Positions 1 to 7,525 of a DNA stretch of 64,000 nt are shown piece by piece. Numbering within the stretch: position 1 is the first letter of the stretch; each line of letters begins with the position of its first letter. Position numbers and translations under genes: made by a program. Origin of the DNA: Stigmatella ashevillena (lineage in GTDB: Bacteria > Myxococcota > Myxococcia > Myxococcales > Myxococcaceae); contig NZ_JAQNDM010000002.1 in the NCBI RefSeq assembly GCF_028368975.1, positions 372,001-436,000 of the forward strand, read 5' to 3'. A model generated the notes under the pieces. It did no database searches and was not told where the DNA came from. It saw only the letters and a program-made list of their open reading frames with translations.

Positions 1-148
1 CGTCCACGGTGCAGGGCCCCCGCGGGGCCACGTCGCCCGGTCCCCCTCCGGGGAAGAACGCCTCGGGGTCCTTCGACGCGCACCCCGCCCACGCCAGGCA
101 CACGCCCAGCAGGCCCAGCAGCCATGGCGCGCGGGTGTGTGCACTCAT
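1..148 (-). CDS. Lipoprotein, N-terminal part only (runs off the window)
   Basis: The reverse strand opens with ATG at 148 and reads without a stop to the window edge (49 codons visible). The first residues form a signal peptide with a clean lipobox: hydrophobic 'LLGLLGVCLAWAGC', with cysteine at about residue 21. The mature part seen so far is Gly/Pro rich. It should be exported and lipid-anchored. The body of the protein lies outside the window, so no function can be given. It is divergent from the DUF721 gene. Confidence 0.7.
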   Translation of the reverse strand, partial: MSAHTRAPWLLGLLGVCLAWAGCASKDPEAFFPGGGPGDVAPRGPCTVD

Positions 149-258
149 CAGGGGCTCCCAGCTCCGGAGGGGTCCCTGAACCTTACAGGCAGGCGAACCG
201 CTCCGCGACTCGGCCTGTCATTGGCTTTCCCGCCGCGCCAGCCGATGATTCCCCCGTC

Positions 259-555
259 ATGCCCCGCCACGAGCCCAAAGCCCTGGAGGCCCTGCTGCCC
301 CGTCTCCTGGCCCGTCTTGCCGAGGAGTCCGGCAAAGGCCAGTCCCTGATGCCCGTCTGGGCCGCGGCGGTCGGCCCTCAGATTGCCAAGCACACCTCTC
401 CCTACGTCCTTCAAGGCGCCACGCTGGTGGTCACCGTGGAGAGCGCCGAGTGGGCCCAGACGCTGACGCGGGAACAGGCCTCTGTGTGTGAGCGGCTCAA
501 CGAAAGGCTGGGGACTGGAAGGGTGACGGCGCTGTCCTTCCGGTTGCAAGGATGA
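259..555 (+). CDS. DUF721 (DciA-like) protein
   Basis: This 98-aa protein starts at ATG 259 (MPRHEPKALEALLPRLLARL); an upstream in-frame ATG at 124 lies in non-conserved sequence and overlaps the divergent lipoprotein. It shows the DUF721 pattern: N-terminal helix, central 'MPVWAAAVGPQIAKHTSP', then a short beta region ending 'VTVESAEWAQTL'. DUF721 proteins include DciA, which loads or stimulates the replicative helicase DnaB in bacteria lacking DnaC; that role is inferred here, and family members are often called only hypothetical. It is translationally coupled to the next gene through an ATGA overlap (552-555). Confidence 0.75.
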   Translation: MPRHEPKALEALLPRLLARLAEESGKGQSLMPVWAAAVGPQIAKHTSPYVLQGATLVVTVESAEWAQTLTREQASVCERLNERLGTGRVTALSFRLQG

Positions 556-2087
556 TGTTCGCTCTGGCGCTGACGGCCCTCGTCGCGGCCGCTCCCCTGT
601 CCTCGGAGCCCTCGGAGTCCTCGGAGCCCTCGGAGTCCCTGGAGCAGCAAGCGATCCTCCACGTGGCCCGCGAGTTCGAGCGCGTGGGGCGCCGCCTGCC
701 CGCGAAGGATCTCGCGCTGACCGAGGCCGCCCGAAGGCTCGCCCGGGAGGCGCTGGACCCCCAGGCGCCCTCCGGCGCGCCGGACCTGCTCGCGTTCACA
801 TTGGCCCTCAGCGACTCGGGCAGCACCGATCCCAGCCCTCGCACCTTCTTCATTCGCGCCTGGGCCCACGCACACGCCATCGAGACCTTCCTGGCCCGCA
901 CGGACATCAGCGCGGAGCCCGCGACCCATTTTGGCGTGGGCGTGGCCACCGTCGACGAGCGTGCTTCGCTCGTCCTGTTGCTCGCCGAGCGCAAGGCGGA
1001 GCTTCAGCGCTTCCCGCGCGCCTTCCCCCGCCCAGGCGTCTCCCAGATGCTGTGCGGTGCGCTGGTGCCCCCCCTGAACGCAGCGGAACTCTACCTCTCG
1101 CTGCCCGATGGCACCGTGAATCGCCTGGGGATGGCACGGCAGGACGGACCGGCCTTCTGTGCGCGGCTCGCGTTTCCCCAGAGCGGGGGCTACACCGTGG
1201 AGGTGTTGGGGAACGGGGCCAAGGGGCCCGAGGTCGTCGCGCTCTTTCTCGTGGATGTGGGCGGGCCGCGGGAGCGGGCCAGCGTCGAGGCGGTGGACGA
1301 GCCCACCACCCTCGCCGAGGCACGGCAGTTGATTCTGGCCCGCATCAACCGCCTGCGCCGGGCCCATCGCCTGAACCCGCTGGCCCCCGACAGCACCCTG
1401 GAAGGCGTGGCCCAGGCCTACAGCGAGCGCATGGCCCAGGAGGGTTTCTTCGCCCACGTGGCGCCCGATGGCTCGGACGTGCGCTCACGCATGGCCACCG
1501 CGGGCTCGGCCTACGGCAGCTTCGGGGAGAATCTGGGCTTGGCCGGGGGGCCCCTGGCCGCGCACGCGGGCATCGAGTACAGCCCTGGCCACCGCAGGAA
1601 CCTGCTCGCCCCGTCGTTCACGCACGCGGGCATCGGGGTGGTCTTCCAGACCGTGGACGGGCAGCCGCGGGCCCTCGTCACCGAGGTGTTCTCCGCCGCG
1701 CTGCTCGCCCCACCCGCGGATCCCCTCGAGGAGGCCTACAAGGCCATCGACGCCCGGCGCAAGAAATCCAAGCTGCCGCCCCTCGAACGCAGCGAGGTGT
1801 TGGAGCAGATTGCCCTGGACCACGTGCGCCGGGCGCTCCAACTGGACACGCCCAAGAAAAGCCTGCCCGGCTCTTCGCTGTACGAGCGCGTCTTCCAGGC
1901 CTTGCCAGAGATGGACGCCACCGTGGCGGACTTCTACGTGGCGGAGGCTCCCACCGCCCTGGCCGAGTCCAAGAACCTCTTGGAGGCTCGCCACAGACAG
2001 GTCGGCGTGGGCATCCTCCGCGGAGACTCGAAGACCTTTGGCAAAGACCGCGCCTGGATCGTGGTCATCTACGCCGCGCCCCGGTGA
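552..2087 (+). CDS. Secreted CAP (SCP/PR1) domain protein with a degenerate second CAP-like repeat
   Basis: The 511-aa product begins with a signal peptide (residues 1-15), then a low-complexity Ser/Glu/Pro stretch encoded by a repeated 'ccctcggagtcctcggag' tract near 598-640. Residues about 256-380 form a CAP domain: 'ILARINRLRRAHRLNPL', 'GFFAHVAPDG', 'GENLG', and 'GHRRNLLAPSFTHAGIGV' match the family motifs for the His/Glu cleft. Residues about 395-505 look like a second, decayed copy ('AYKAIDARRKKSKLPPLERS' ... 'HRQVGVGI') without the conserved histidines. CAP proteins are extracytoplasmic; in bacteria their molecular role is mostly unknown. The start overlaps the DUF721 stop. Confidence 0.8.
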   Translation: MMFALALTALVAAAPLSSEPSESSEPSESLEQQAILHVAREFERVGRRLPAKDLALTEAARRLAREALDPQAPSGAPDLLAFTLALSDSGSTDPSPRTFFIRAWAHAHAIETFLARTDISAEPATHFGVGVATVDERASLVLLLAERKAELQRFPRAFPRPGVSQMLCGALVPPLNAAELYLSLPDGTVNRLGMARQDGPAFCARLAFPQSGGYTVEVLGNGAKGPEVVALFLVDVGGPRERASVEAVDEPTTLAEARQLILARINRLRRAHRLNPLAPDSTLEGVAQAYSERMAQEGFFAHVAPDGSDVRSRMATAGSAYGSFGENLGLAGGPLAAHAGIEYSPGHRRNLLAPSFTHAGIGVVFQTVDGQPRALVTEVFSAALLAPPADPLEEAYKAIDARRKKSKLPPLERSEVLEQIALDHVRRALQLDTPKKSLPGSSLYERVFQALPEMDATVADFYVAEAPTALAESKNLLEARHRQVGVGILRGDSKTFGKDRAWIVVIYAAPR

Positions 2088-2103
2088 GCTTCCCCGGGAA
2101 GCT
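2087..2103. terminator. Inverted repeat between convergent genes
   Basis: AGCTTCCCCGGGAAGCT is a perfect palindrome lying exactly between the stop of the CAP gene and the stop of the small cysteine protein on the other strand. Its position suggests a bidirectional terminator, but the loop is short and there is no clear T-run. Confidence 0.4.
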
Positions 2104-2336
2104 TAGATGGGGCGGCGTTGGGTGGCGTAGGCTTCGATGCCCATCTGGGGCGGCGCCACGTTCTGGTAGAGCGGACACTTCATGCACGAGAACGACTGCC
2201 AACCGCGGCGCACCGCCTCATCGAGGCAGTTGTCGTAGTGGTGACAGTTGAGGTTGCGATGCGACTCGACACCCGCTCGCTTCGGGCCAGCCTCAGGATT
2301 GATGGTCTGCGACAGATCGGACGGACACGGCTTCAT
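2103..2336 (-). CDS. Small cysteine-containing hypothetical protein
   Basis: This 77-aa protein starts at ATG 2336 after GGGAGGG. It has cysteines at residue 4, at 'NCHHYDNC' (with two His) and in 'CMKCPLY', an arrangement that could bind a metal. There is no signal peptide or membrane segment, so it is probably cytoplasmic. I do not recognise the family. The spaced Cys/His residues and the good ribosome site argue that it is a real gene rather than a chance frame. Confidence 0.55.
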   Translation of the reverse strand: MKPCPSDLSQTINPEAGPKRAGVESHRNLNCHHYDNCLDEAVRRGWQSFSCMKCPLYQNVAPPQMGIEAYATQRRPI

Positions 2337-2575
2337 GAACGGAGCCCTCCCAGGTCAACGTTGTCCCCCCGTGCGCATCTGGACCAACGAAACAAAACCC
2401 CCAGGACCGCCCCTTGCGTGGCTGACGCAACGAGCCAGGACGTCCCAGGCGCGCCGCGATTTAGGACTTGTTGGGGCGGCTGTCAAACCACCCCCCCCGC
2501 AGGACCCCCCGGGGAATGTCCTCCAGATGGCTCCCGTTGGGAGGCCGCAGGGGTACGACCGATGAGGCACATGTG

Positions 2576-4711
2576 ATGAAGTGGAGCAGTTTGGTGGCGG
2601 GACTGGTCTCGAGCGTGGCGCTGGCCCAGGCTCCGGAGACCCTGGAGGCCGTGCGGTTGCACAAGCCGGAGGCCCAGGCCCTTCTCCAGGCCGAACTCAA
2701 GGCCTGCGAGGCCCACCCGTGCCCCCAGGCGGGCCGCATGGCGCTGCTGGGGGCCACCCTGGCCCTCTCGGAGGGGCAAGCCGCCGAGGCCCGGCAATTG
2801 CTCGAGGCGCACCCCGCCCCCCCGCAACTGGAAGCCTTTCATGCGTATTACCGCGGACAGGCGTTGTTCTACTCAGGCGAAGCGGCAGAGGCCGCCCAGG
2901 CCTTCGCGCTGGCCGTGAAGAAGGCGCCCCCTTCCCTGGCTCCTCGCGCGAAGGCGAGGCTGGGAGAGGCCTTGCTGAAGGCGGGCAAGGTGGCCCAGGC
3001 GGCGCCGGTGCTGGAGCTCGCCGCGACGCAGACGCCCTCCGCGGAGCTGCTCTACCAGCGCGCCCTGATTCGAAGCGCCAAGGGGGCCACCGAGGGGGCT
3101 CGCGCCGACCTGCGCGCGGTGGCCTTGCGCTACCCCACCCACCCGTACGCGGACGAGGCCCTCACGCGGCTGGAGCTGCTCAATCCCCCCGCCTGGTTGA
3201 CCCTCGACGAGCGCTTGCGCCGGGCGCGCGCGCTGTTGGACAGCGGACAGGCCTCGCGCGCACTGGCGGAGCTGGAGAAGGCCACGGTGCACCGCCCCGC
3301 GGAGACTCCCCTGGAGCGCTCGCGGCTGGCGCTCGCCCGGGCCCAGGTGCTGTTCGCCCTGGGGCGCGGGGATGAGGCCGAGAAGGCGCTCGCCGAAGCC
3401 CGGAAGGGCCCTCCGGAGGCCGCCGCCGAAGCGGAGTTGCTGGTCGCGCGCCGGGCACTGCGCGCCAACCAGAATGACCAGGCCCGGCAGCTCATGGCGG
3501 CCCTGGACCGCACCTTTCCCCAGGAGGCCGCGGGCGAAGAAGGGGGCTTCTTCGCGGGCTGGTTGGACTTGCAGGCAGGACGCTTCTCGGAGGCGGTGAA
3601 GGCCTTCTCCCTCTACGAGCAGCGCCACCCGCGCTCCCGGCGTCGCGACGAGGGGTTGTGGTTTCGCGCGCTGGCCCTGCTGCGCCTGGAGCGGTACGCC
3701 GAGGCGCGCGAGGCCCTGGGCCAGTTGGTCTCCGGCGCGCCGAAGAGCAGCCTCGTGCCGCAGGCGCGCTACTGGATGGCCCGGAGCCAGGAGCTGGGCG
3801 GCGCCACCGTGGCCGTCACCGCCCCCGCGTATGAGTCGGTGGTCACCTCCGCGCCGGCGTCCTTCTATGCGTTGCTGGCCTCCGAGCGCCTGCGGGCCCT
3901 GGGCCGGACGCCTCCCCAGACCTTTGCCTCGCCTCCGCGCCAACTCACCGTCCCCCGGCCTCCCGAGCTGGAGCTGGCGGTGGCCCTGAGCGAGGCCGGC
4001 CTCTTTCCGGACGCGGCCGAGGAAGTGGAGTCACGGGCCTCGCGCATCCGCTCCGCCGAGCAGGCCCTGCCCTTCGCGCACGCACTCTTGCAGATGGGGG
4101 AGTACGGCCATGCCCACGCTGTCGCCGCGCGGCACCTGTGGGGACGGGCCTTCGGCGCCCGAGCTCCGGACGCCCTGGCTGCTTTCTATCCGCGCGCCTT
4201 CGCCTCAGCGGTGGAGGCGGCGGCCACGCGCCACGAGGTGGAGCCCTACCTGGTCTGGGCCATCATGCGCCGGGAGAGCACCTTCCGCCCGGACGTGGCC
4301 AGCGCCGCGGATGCACGGGGGCTGATGCAGCTCATCCCCCCCACGGGCATCGCCATCGCCGAGCGGCTGGCCGAGCCACCTCCCAACCCGGCGGACCTGT
4401 TCGCGCCCGATCTCAACATCCGTTACGGCGCCTGGTACCTCTCCCAGCTCATGAAGCGCTTCGCGCACCCGGTGCTGGCGGCGGCGGCGTACAACGCGGG
4501 CCCCAAGGCAGCGCTCAAGTGGGCCCAGGAGAAGGGCGCTCTGCCCTTGGATCTCTTCATCGAGGAGATTCCCTTCCGAGAGACCCGTGGCTACGTGAAG
4601 CAGGTGGTGGCGGACCTGTACCTGTACCGCGCCTTTTATGGGCAGGGCTCGCCGTTGCCCCCGCTGACCCTGACGGTGCCTTCGCCCGCGGTGGAGGGCG
4701 TCGGCTTCTGA
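2576..4711 (+). CDS. TPR-containing soluble lytic murein transglycosylase (Slt type)
   Basis: The 711-aa protein starts at ATG 2576, eight bases after GAGG; the frame opens earlier at 2468 but that part precedes the signal peptide (KWSSLVAGLVSSVALAQA). Residues about 25-470 are alpha-helical repeats of TPR character ('YRGQALFYSGEAAEAAQAF', 'GRFSEAVKAFSLYEQRHP'), the superhelix seen in Slt enzymes. The C-terminal catalytic domain has 'AIMRRESTFRPD' with the catalytic Glu at residue 567, 'ARGLMQLIP', 'NIRYGAWYL' and 'AAAAYNAGP'. It cleaves the MurNAc-GlcNAc bond of peptidoglycan to give 1,6-anhydro products, in the periplasm. The length fits Slt-like lyases. Confidence 0.9.
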   Translation: MKWSSLVAGLVSSVALAQAPETLEAVRLHKPEAQALLQAELKACEAHPCPQAGRMALLGATLALSEGQAAEARQLLEAHPAPPQLEAFHAYYRGQALFYSGEAAEAAQAFALAVKKAPPSLAPRAKARLGEALLKAGKVAQAAPVLELAATQTPSAELLYQRALIRSAKGATEGARADLRAVALRYPTHPYADEALTRLELLNPPAWLTLDERLRRARALLDSGQASRALAELEKATVHRPAETPLERSRLALARAQVLFALGRGDEAEKALAEARKGPPEAAAEAELLVARRALRANQNDQARQLMAALDRTFPQEAAGEEGGFFAGWLDLQAGRFSEAVKAFSLYEQRHPRSRRRDEGLWFRALALLRLERYAEAREALGQLVSGAPKSSLVPQARYWMARSQELGGATVAVTAPAYESVVTSAPASFYALLASERLRALGRTPPQTFASPPRQLTVPRPPELELAVALSEAGLFPDAAEEVESRASRIRSAEQALPFAHALLQMGEYGHAHAVAARHLWGRAFGARAPDALAAFYPRAFASAVEAAATRHEVEPYLVWAIMRRESTFRPDVASAADARGLMQLIPPTGIAIAERLAEPPPNPADLFAPDLNIRYGAWYLSQLMKRFAHPVLAAAAYNAGPKAALKWAQEKGALPLDLFIEEIPFRETRGYVKQVVADLYLYRAFYGQGSPLPPLTLTVPSPAVEGVGF

Positions 4712-4724
4712 CGTTCAACCCGGC

Positions 4725-5417
4725 TCAGGGGCGCCCGGACAACCGGCGTTGAATCTCGTGCTCCAGTTGGTGCACCACCTCGGACAGGGGCAGGACGCTG
4801 GAGTCCACGCGCACGGCATCCTCGGCGGCCTTGAGCGGCGCCACGGCGCGGGTCGAGTCGTCCCGGTCCCGCTGGGTCTGGTCCGCGAGCACCTCGTCCA
4901 GGCTGCGCTCGACGCCCTTCTGGAACAGCTCCTCGTAGCGGCGCCGGGCACGGATCTCCGACGAGGCTTCCAGAAAGAACTTGGCGTCCGCGTCCGGGAA
5001 CACCACGGTGCCAATATCCCGGCCCTCCAGGATGGCCCCCTTCTCTGCCTCCAACGCCAGGCGGCGCTGGAGCGCGAGCAGCCCGCTGCGGACCACCGGG
5101 CGGCTGGAGACCTGGGAGGCGCGCATGGAGATTTCCGGCGTGCGGATCTCCAAGGACACATTCTGGCCATCCAGGAAGACGTGGTTCTCCTCGTCCACCA
5201 CCTGGAAGTGGATGTGGATGCGCCCCAGCAGCGCGTCCAACTGGGCGTCGTCATCGAAGGCAATGCCCTCGCGCTGGGCCATCAGCGCCACGCAGCGGTA
5301 GATGGCCCCCGTGTCCACGAGCGCAAAGCCGAGCCGTCGGGCCAGCAGCTTGGAGACCGTGGACTTGCCGGCGCCCGCGGGGCCGTCGATGGCGACAATG
5401 AAAGGCCGGGAGCTCAC
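4725..5417 (-). CDS. cmk: Cytidylate kinase
   Basis: This 230-aa enzyme phosphorylates CMP and dCMP with ATP. It starts at GTG 5417, preceded by AGAGGA. The P-loop 'GPAGAGKST' is at residues 12-20. Further family motifs are 'VDTGAIYRCVA', the CMP-binding insert 'ISMRASQVSSRPVVR', and 'GRDIGTVVFPDAD'. The gene lies 14 bases downstream of accA on the same strand and is probably co-transcribed with it. The reading frame stays open upstream into accA, but that extension is antisense-free shadow sequence of accA in another frame. The gene is convergent with the lytic transglycosylase gene, 13 bases apart. Confidence 0.93.
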   Translation of the reverse strand: MSSRPFIVAIDGPAGAGKSTVSKLLARRLGFALVDTGAIYRCVALMAQREGIAFDDDAQLDALLGRIHIHFQVVDEENHVFLDGQNVSLEIRTPEISMRASQVSSRPVVRSGLLALQRRLALEAEKGAILEGRDIGTVVFPDADAKFFLEASSEIRARRRYEELFQKGVERSLDEVLADQTQRDRDDSTRAVAPLKAAEDAVRVDSSVLPLSEVVHQLEHEIQRRLSGRP

Positions 5418-5431
5418 GCGCGCGGATCCTC

Positions 5432-6400
5432 TCAATGGCCGGAGAAGACGCCGAGGGCGCGGAACTTGTCGTACCGGTCCTTCACCAGCGCGTCCGGGGA
5501 CATCGCCGACAGCTCGGACAGGTGCTTGCGCAGCACCTTGCCCAGCCCCTCGGCCGCCTTGAGCGGATCCCGGTGCGCGCCGCCCGCGGGCTCGGCGATC
5601 ACCTCGTCGATGATCTTCATGCCCAGCAGATCCTTCGCGGTGAGCTTCAGGGCATCGGCGGCCTTGCTCGCCTGGGCGGAGTCCCGGAAGAGGATGGAGG
5701 CGCAGCCCTCGGGGGTGATGACCGAGTAGACGCTGTTCTGCATCATCAACACGCGGTTGCCCACGCCGATGGCCAGCGCTCCGCCCGAGCCTCCCTCGCC
5801 GATGACGGTGGAGAGGATGGGGACCTTGAGCCGGCTCATCACCTCCAGGTTGACGGCGATGGCCTCCGCCTGGCCGCGCTCCTCGGCGCCCATGCCCGGG
5901 TAGGCTCCCGGCGTGTCCACGAAGGTGAGGATGGGCTTCTCCAGCCGCTCGGCCAGCTCCATCAGCCGCAGCGCCTTGCGGTAGCCTTCCGGGCGCGGCA
6001 TGCCGAAGTTGCGCGCCATGTTCTCCTTGGTGCTGCGCCCCTTCTGATGGCCAATCAACATGACGGGCTTGCCGTCCAGCCGCGCGAACCCTCCGACGAT
6101 GGACGGGTCCTCGCCAAAGCGGCGATCCCCACACAGCTCGAAGAAGTCGGTGAAGAGGTACTGCACGTAGTCCAGGAAGTAGGGCCGAGCGCTGTGGCGG
6201 GACAGCTGCACCACCTGCCACCGGGTCAAATCGCTGAAGATCTCCGTTTGAAGCTTCTTGGCCTTCTTCTCCAGCCGCGAAATCTCCGAGGAGAAATCCA
6301 CCGAGCCGCTTTCAGAGAGGACCTTGAGCTCCTCGATCTTCTTTTCCAGCTCAATGAGGGGGCGTTCGAAGTCGAGCGCGTAACCAGTACCGGTCGCCAT
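5432..6400 (-). CDS. accA: Acetyl-CoA carboxylase carboxyltransferase subunit alpha
   Basis: The 322-aa protein starts at ATG 6400. It opens with 'LDFERPLIELEKKIEELK', the helical N-terminus of AccA, followed by 'RHSARPYFLDYVQYLF', 'IGHQKGRSTKENMARNFG', 'FVDTPGAYPGMGAEERGQ' and 'VIGEGGSGGALAIGVGNRV', all diagnostic of the alpha subunit. Together with AccD it transfers carboxyl from biotin to acetyl-CoA, giving malonyl-CoA for fatty acid synthesis. The usual length is about 320 aa. Followed by cmk on the same strand; the partner accD is not in the window. Confidence 0.95.
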   Translation of the reverse strand: MATGTGYALDFERPLIELEKKIEELKVLSESGSVDFSSEISRLEKKAKKLQTEIFSDLTRWQVVQLSRHSARPYFLDYVQYLFTDFFELCGDRRFGEDPSIVGGFARLDGKPVMLIGHQKGRSTKENMARNFGMPRPEGYRKALRLMELAERLEKPILTFVDTPGAYPGMGAEERGQAEAIAVNLEVMSRLKVPILSTVIGEGGSGGALAIGVGNRVLMMQNSVYSVITPEGCASILFRDSAQASKAADALKLTAKDLLGMKIIDEVIAEPAGGAHRDPLKAAEGLGKVLRKHLSELSAMSPDALVKDRYDKFRALGVFSGH

Positions 6401-6510
6401 GGCGCCGACCTAGCACCTGCCCCTGGGGACTTTCAACGCGCAAGCCGCTTCGCGCCCGGCGTTACGCGCTGCGTAGTAAATGCGCCAGGGGTTTCCCCGT
6501 CCGGAGAGAG

Positions 6511-7209
6511 ATGATGCACCGATGGCCTTTGCTGCTCGTACTTTTGGTTGCCTCCCCAATCCTCGGCCAGCCTGCCAAGGCCCGGGGCCTCAATACCGAA
6601 GGCTTCCGCCTGTACCAGGCCGGCCAGTATGCCCAGGCCCTGGAACGGTTCCGGGCTGCTGCCCAGGCCAACCCCCGGTATGCCCTGGCCCATTACAACG
6701 TGGCCGCCACGCTGGGGGTGCTGCGCAAGCAAAAGAAGGTGTGCGAGCACGAGGCCTACCTGGCCACCATCCTCGAGCACCTGACCCTCGCCGTCGAGCT
6801 GGACCCCCAACGCCTCAAGCGCGCCCAGCAGGATGCGGATCTGGATCCCATCCGCGCCACCGTGGGGTGGCAGAAGCTGCTGGGGCGCTCCCCTTCGCGC
6901 GCCGAAGACGTGCCCCTCATCCTTCGGGCCGTGGACTGGTATGGCCCGGGCGTGGGCGTCTATGGAACGCTGGTGCGCCTCCACTTCCAGGAGAAGGGGA
7001 AGTTGGTGTTGAAAAGAAAGACCGTCTCGGACGAGGGGCTCACCGAGGAGAAGGCCCTCACGGGAACCTACACGGTGAAGGGGAACACGGTGAAGGTGAC
7101 ATTGCCAGGGTATGACAAGCCCCTCACCGGCTCGCTGACGCCCACGGGGCTCCTGACGCTGCCAGAGCTGGGCCCCTTGACGGATGCGCCTTCCGAGTGT
7201 GAGGCCTAG
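6511..7209 (+). CDS. Exported TPR-repeat protein
   Basis: This 232-aa product has two adjacent ATG codons (6511, 6514) after GGAGAG; the second has the better spacing. A signal peptide is clear ('MHRWPLLLVLLVASPILG'). One to two TPR units follow ('GFRLYQAGQYAQALERF', 'ALAHYNVAATLGVL'), then a C-terminal domain of beta character ('GTYTVKGNTVKVTLPGY'), which resembles small lipocalin-like or secreted stress domains but is not recognised. It is probably periplasmic. Divergent from accA and convergent with the next gene, overlapping it by four bases at the 3' end. Confidence 0.65.
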   Translation: MMHRWPLLLVLLVASPILGQPAKARGLNTEGFRLYQAGQYAQALERFRAAAQANPRYALAHYNVAATLGVLRKQKKVCEHEAYLATILEHLTLAVELDPQRLKRAQQDADLDPIRATVGWQKLLGRSPSRAEDVPLILRAVDWYGPGVGVYGTLVRLHFQEKGKLVLKRKTVSDEGLTEEKALTGTYTVKGNTVKVTLPGYDKPLTGSLTPTGLLTLPELGPLTDAPSECEA

Positions 7210-7427
7210 GGCTCTTCGGCGGAGGCGCCCTCGGCTTCGAGGGCAAAGGAGTCCTCCGCCCCCTCCTGCTGGCCTGTCCACGTGGTGTGGCCTCCGGCGA
7301 AGCCCTCCAGGGGCCAGGGGCCTTGCTGTGCCTCCACGTCCTGATCCTTGAGTCCCTGCTCCCGGAGCCGTTGCCGCTCTTGCTCACGCTCTCGCTGGTG
7401 CAACTTCTCCATGGCATCATTCGCCAT
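7206..7427 (-). CDS. Small charged hypothetical protein
   Basis: ATG 7427 follows GGGAGG with ideal spacing, giving 73 aa (MANDAMEKLHQREREQERQR...). The N-terminal third is a strongly charged Glu/Arg/Gln helix; the rest is acidic and probably unstructured. No signal peptide. The reading frame opens at 7466 but the ribosome site decides for 7427. Not recognised. Confidence 0.45.
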   Translation of the reverse strand: MANDAMEKLHQREREQERQRLREQGLKDQDVEAQQGPWPLEGFAGGHTTWTGQQEGAEDSFALEAEGASAEEP

Positions 7428-7525
7428 CTGGCACCTCCCTCCCAGAGAAGGTGCAGACGGTCTCACCGAGCGTCAGCGGGTGACCGGGGCTTGCCTGCCG
7501 GGCGGCAGGGCGGACATCCCGCGGA

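Noticed and set aside
598-640. Repeated CCTCGGAG units as a possible CRISPR or tandem-repeat array
   Set aside because: Only a few imperfect 9-base units inside a coding frame; it encodes a Ser/Glu/Pro leader of the CAP protein.
4725-6221. A 498-codon reverse frame running through accA and cmk as if they were one fused gene
   Set aside because: Only the part from GTG 5417 matches cytidylate kinase. The rest is the out-of-frame shadow of accA, with skewed composition and no family motif.
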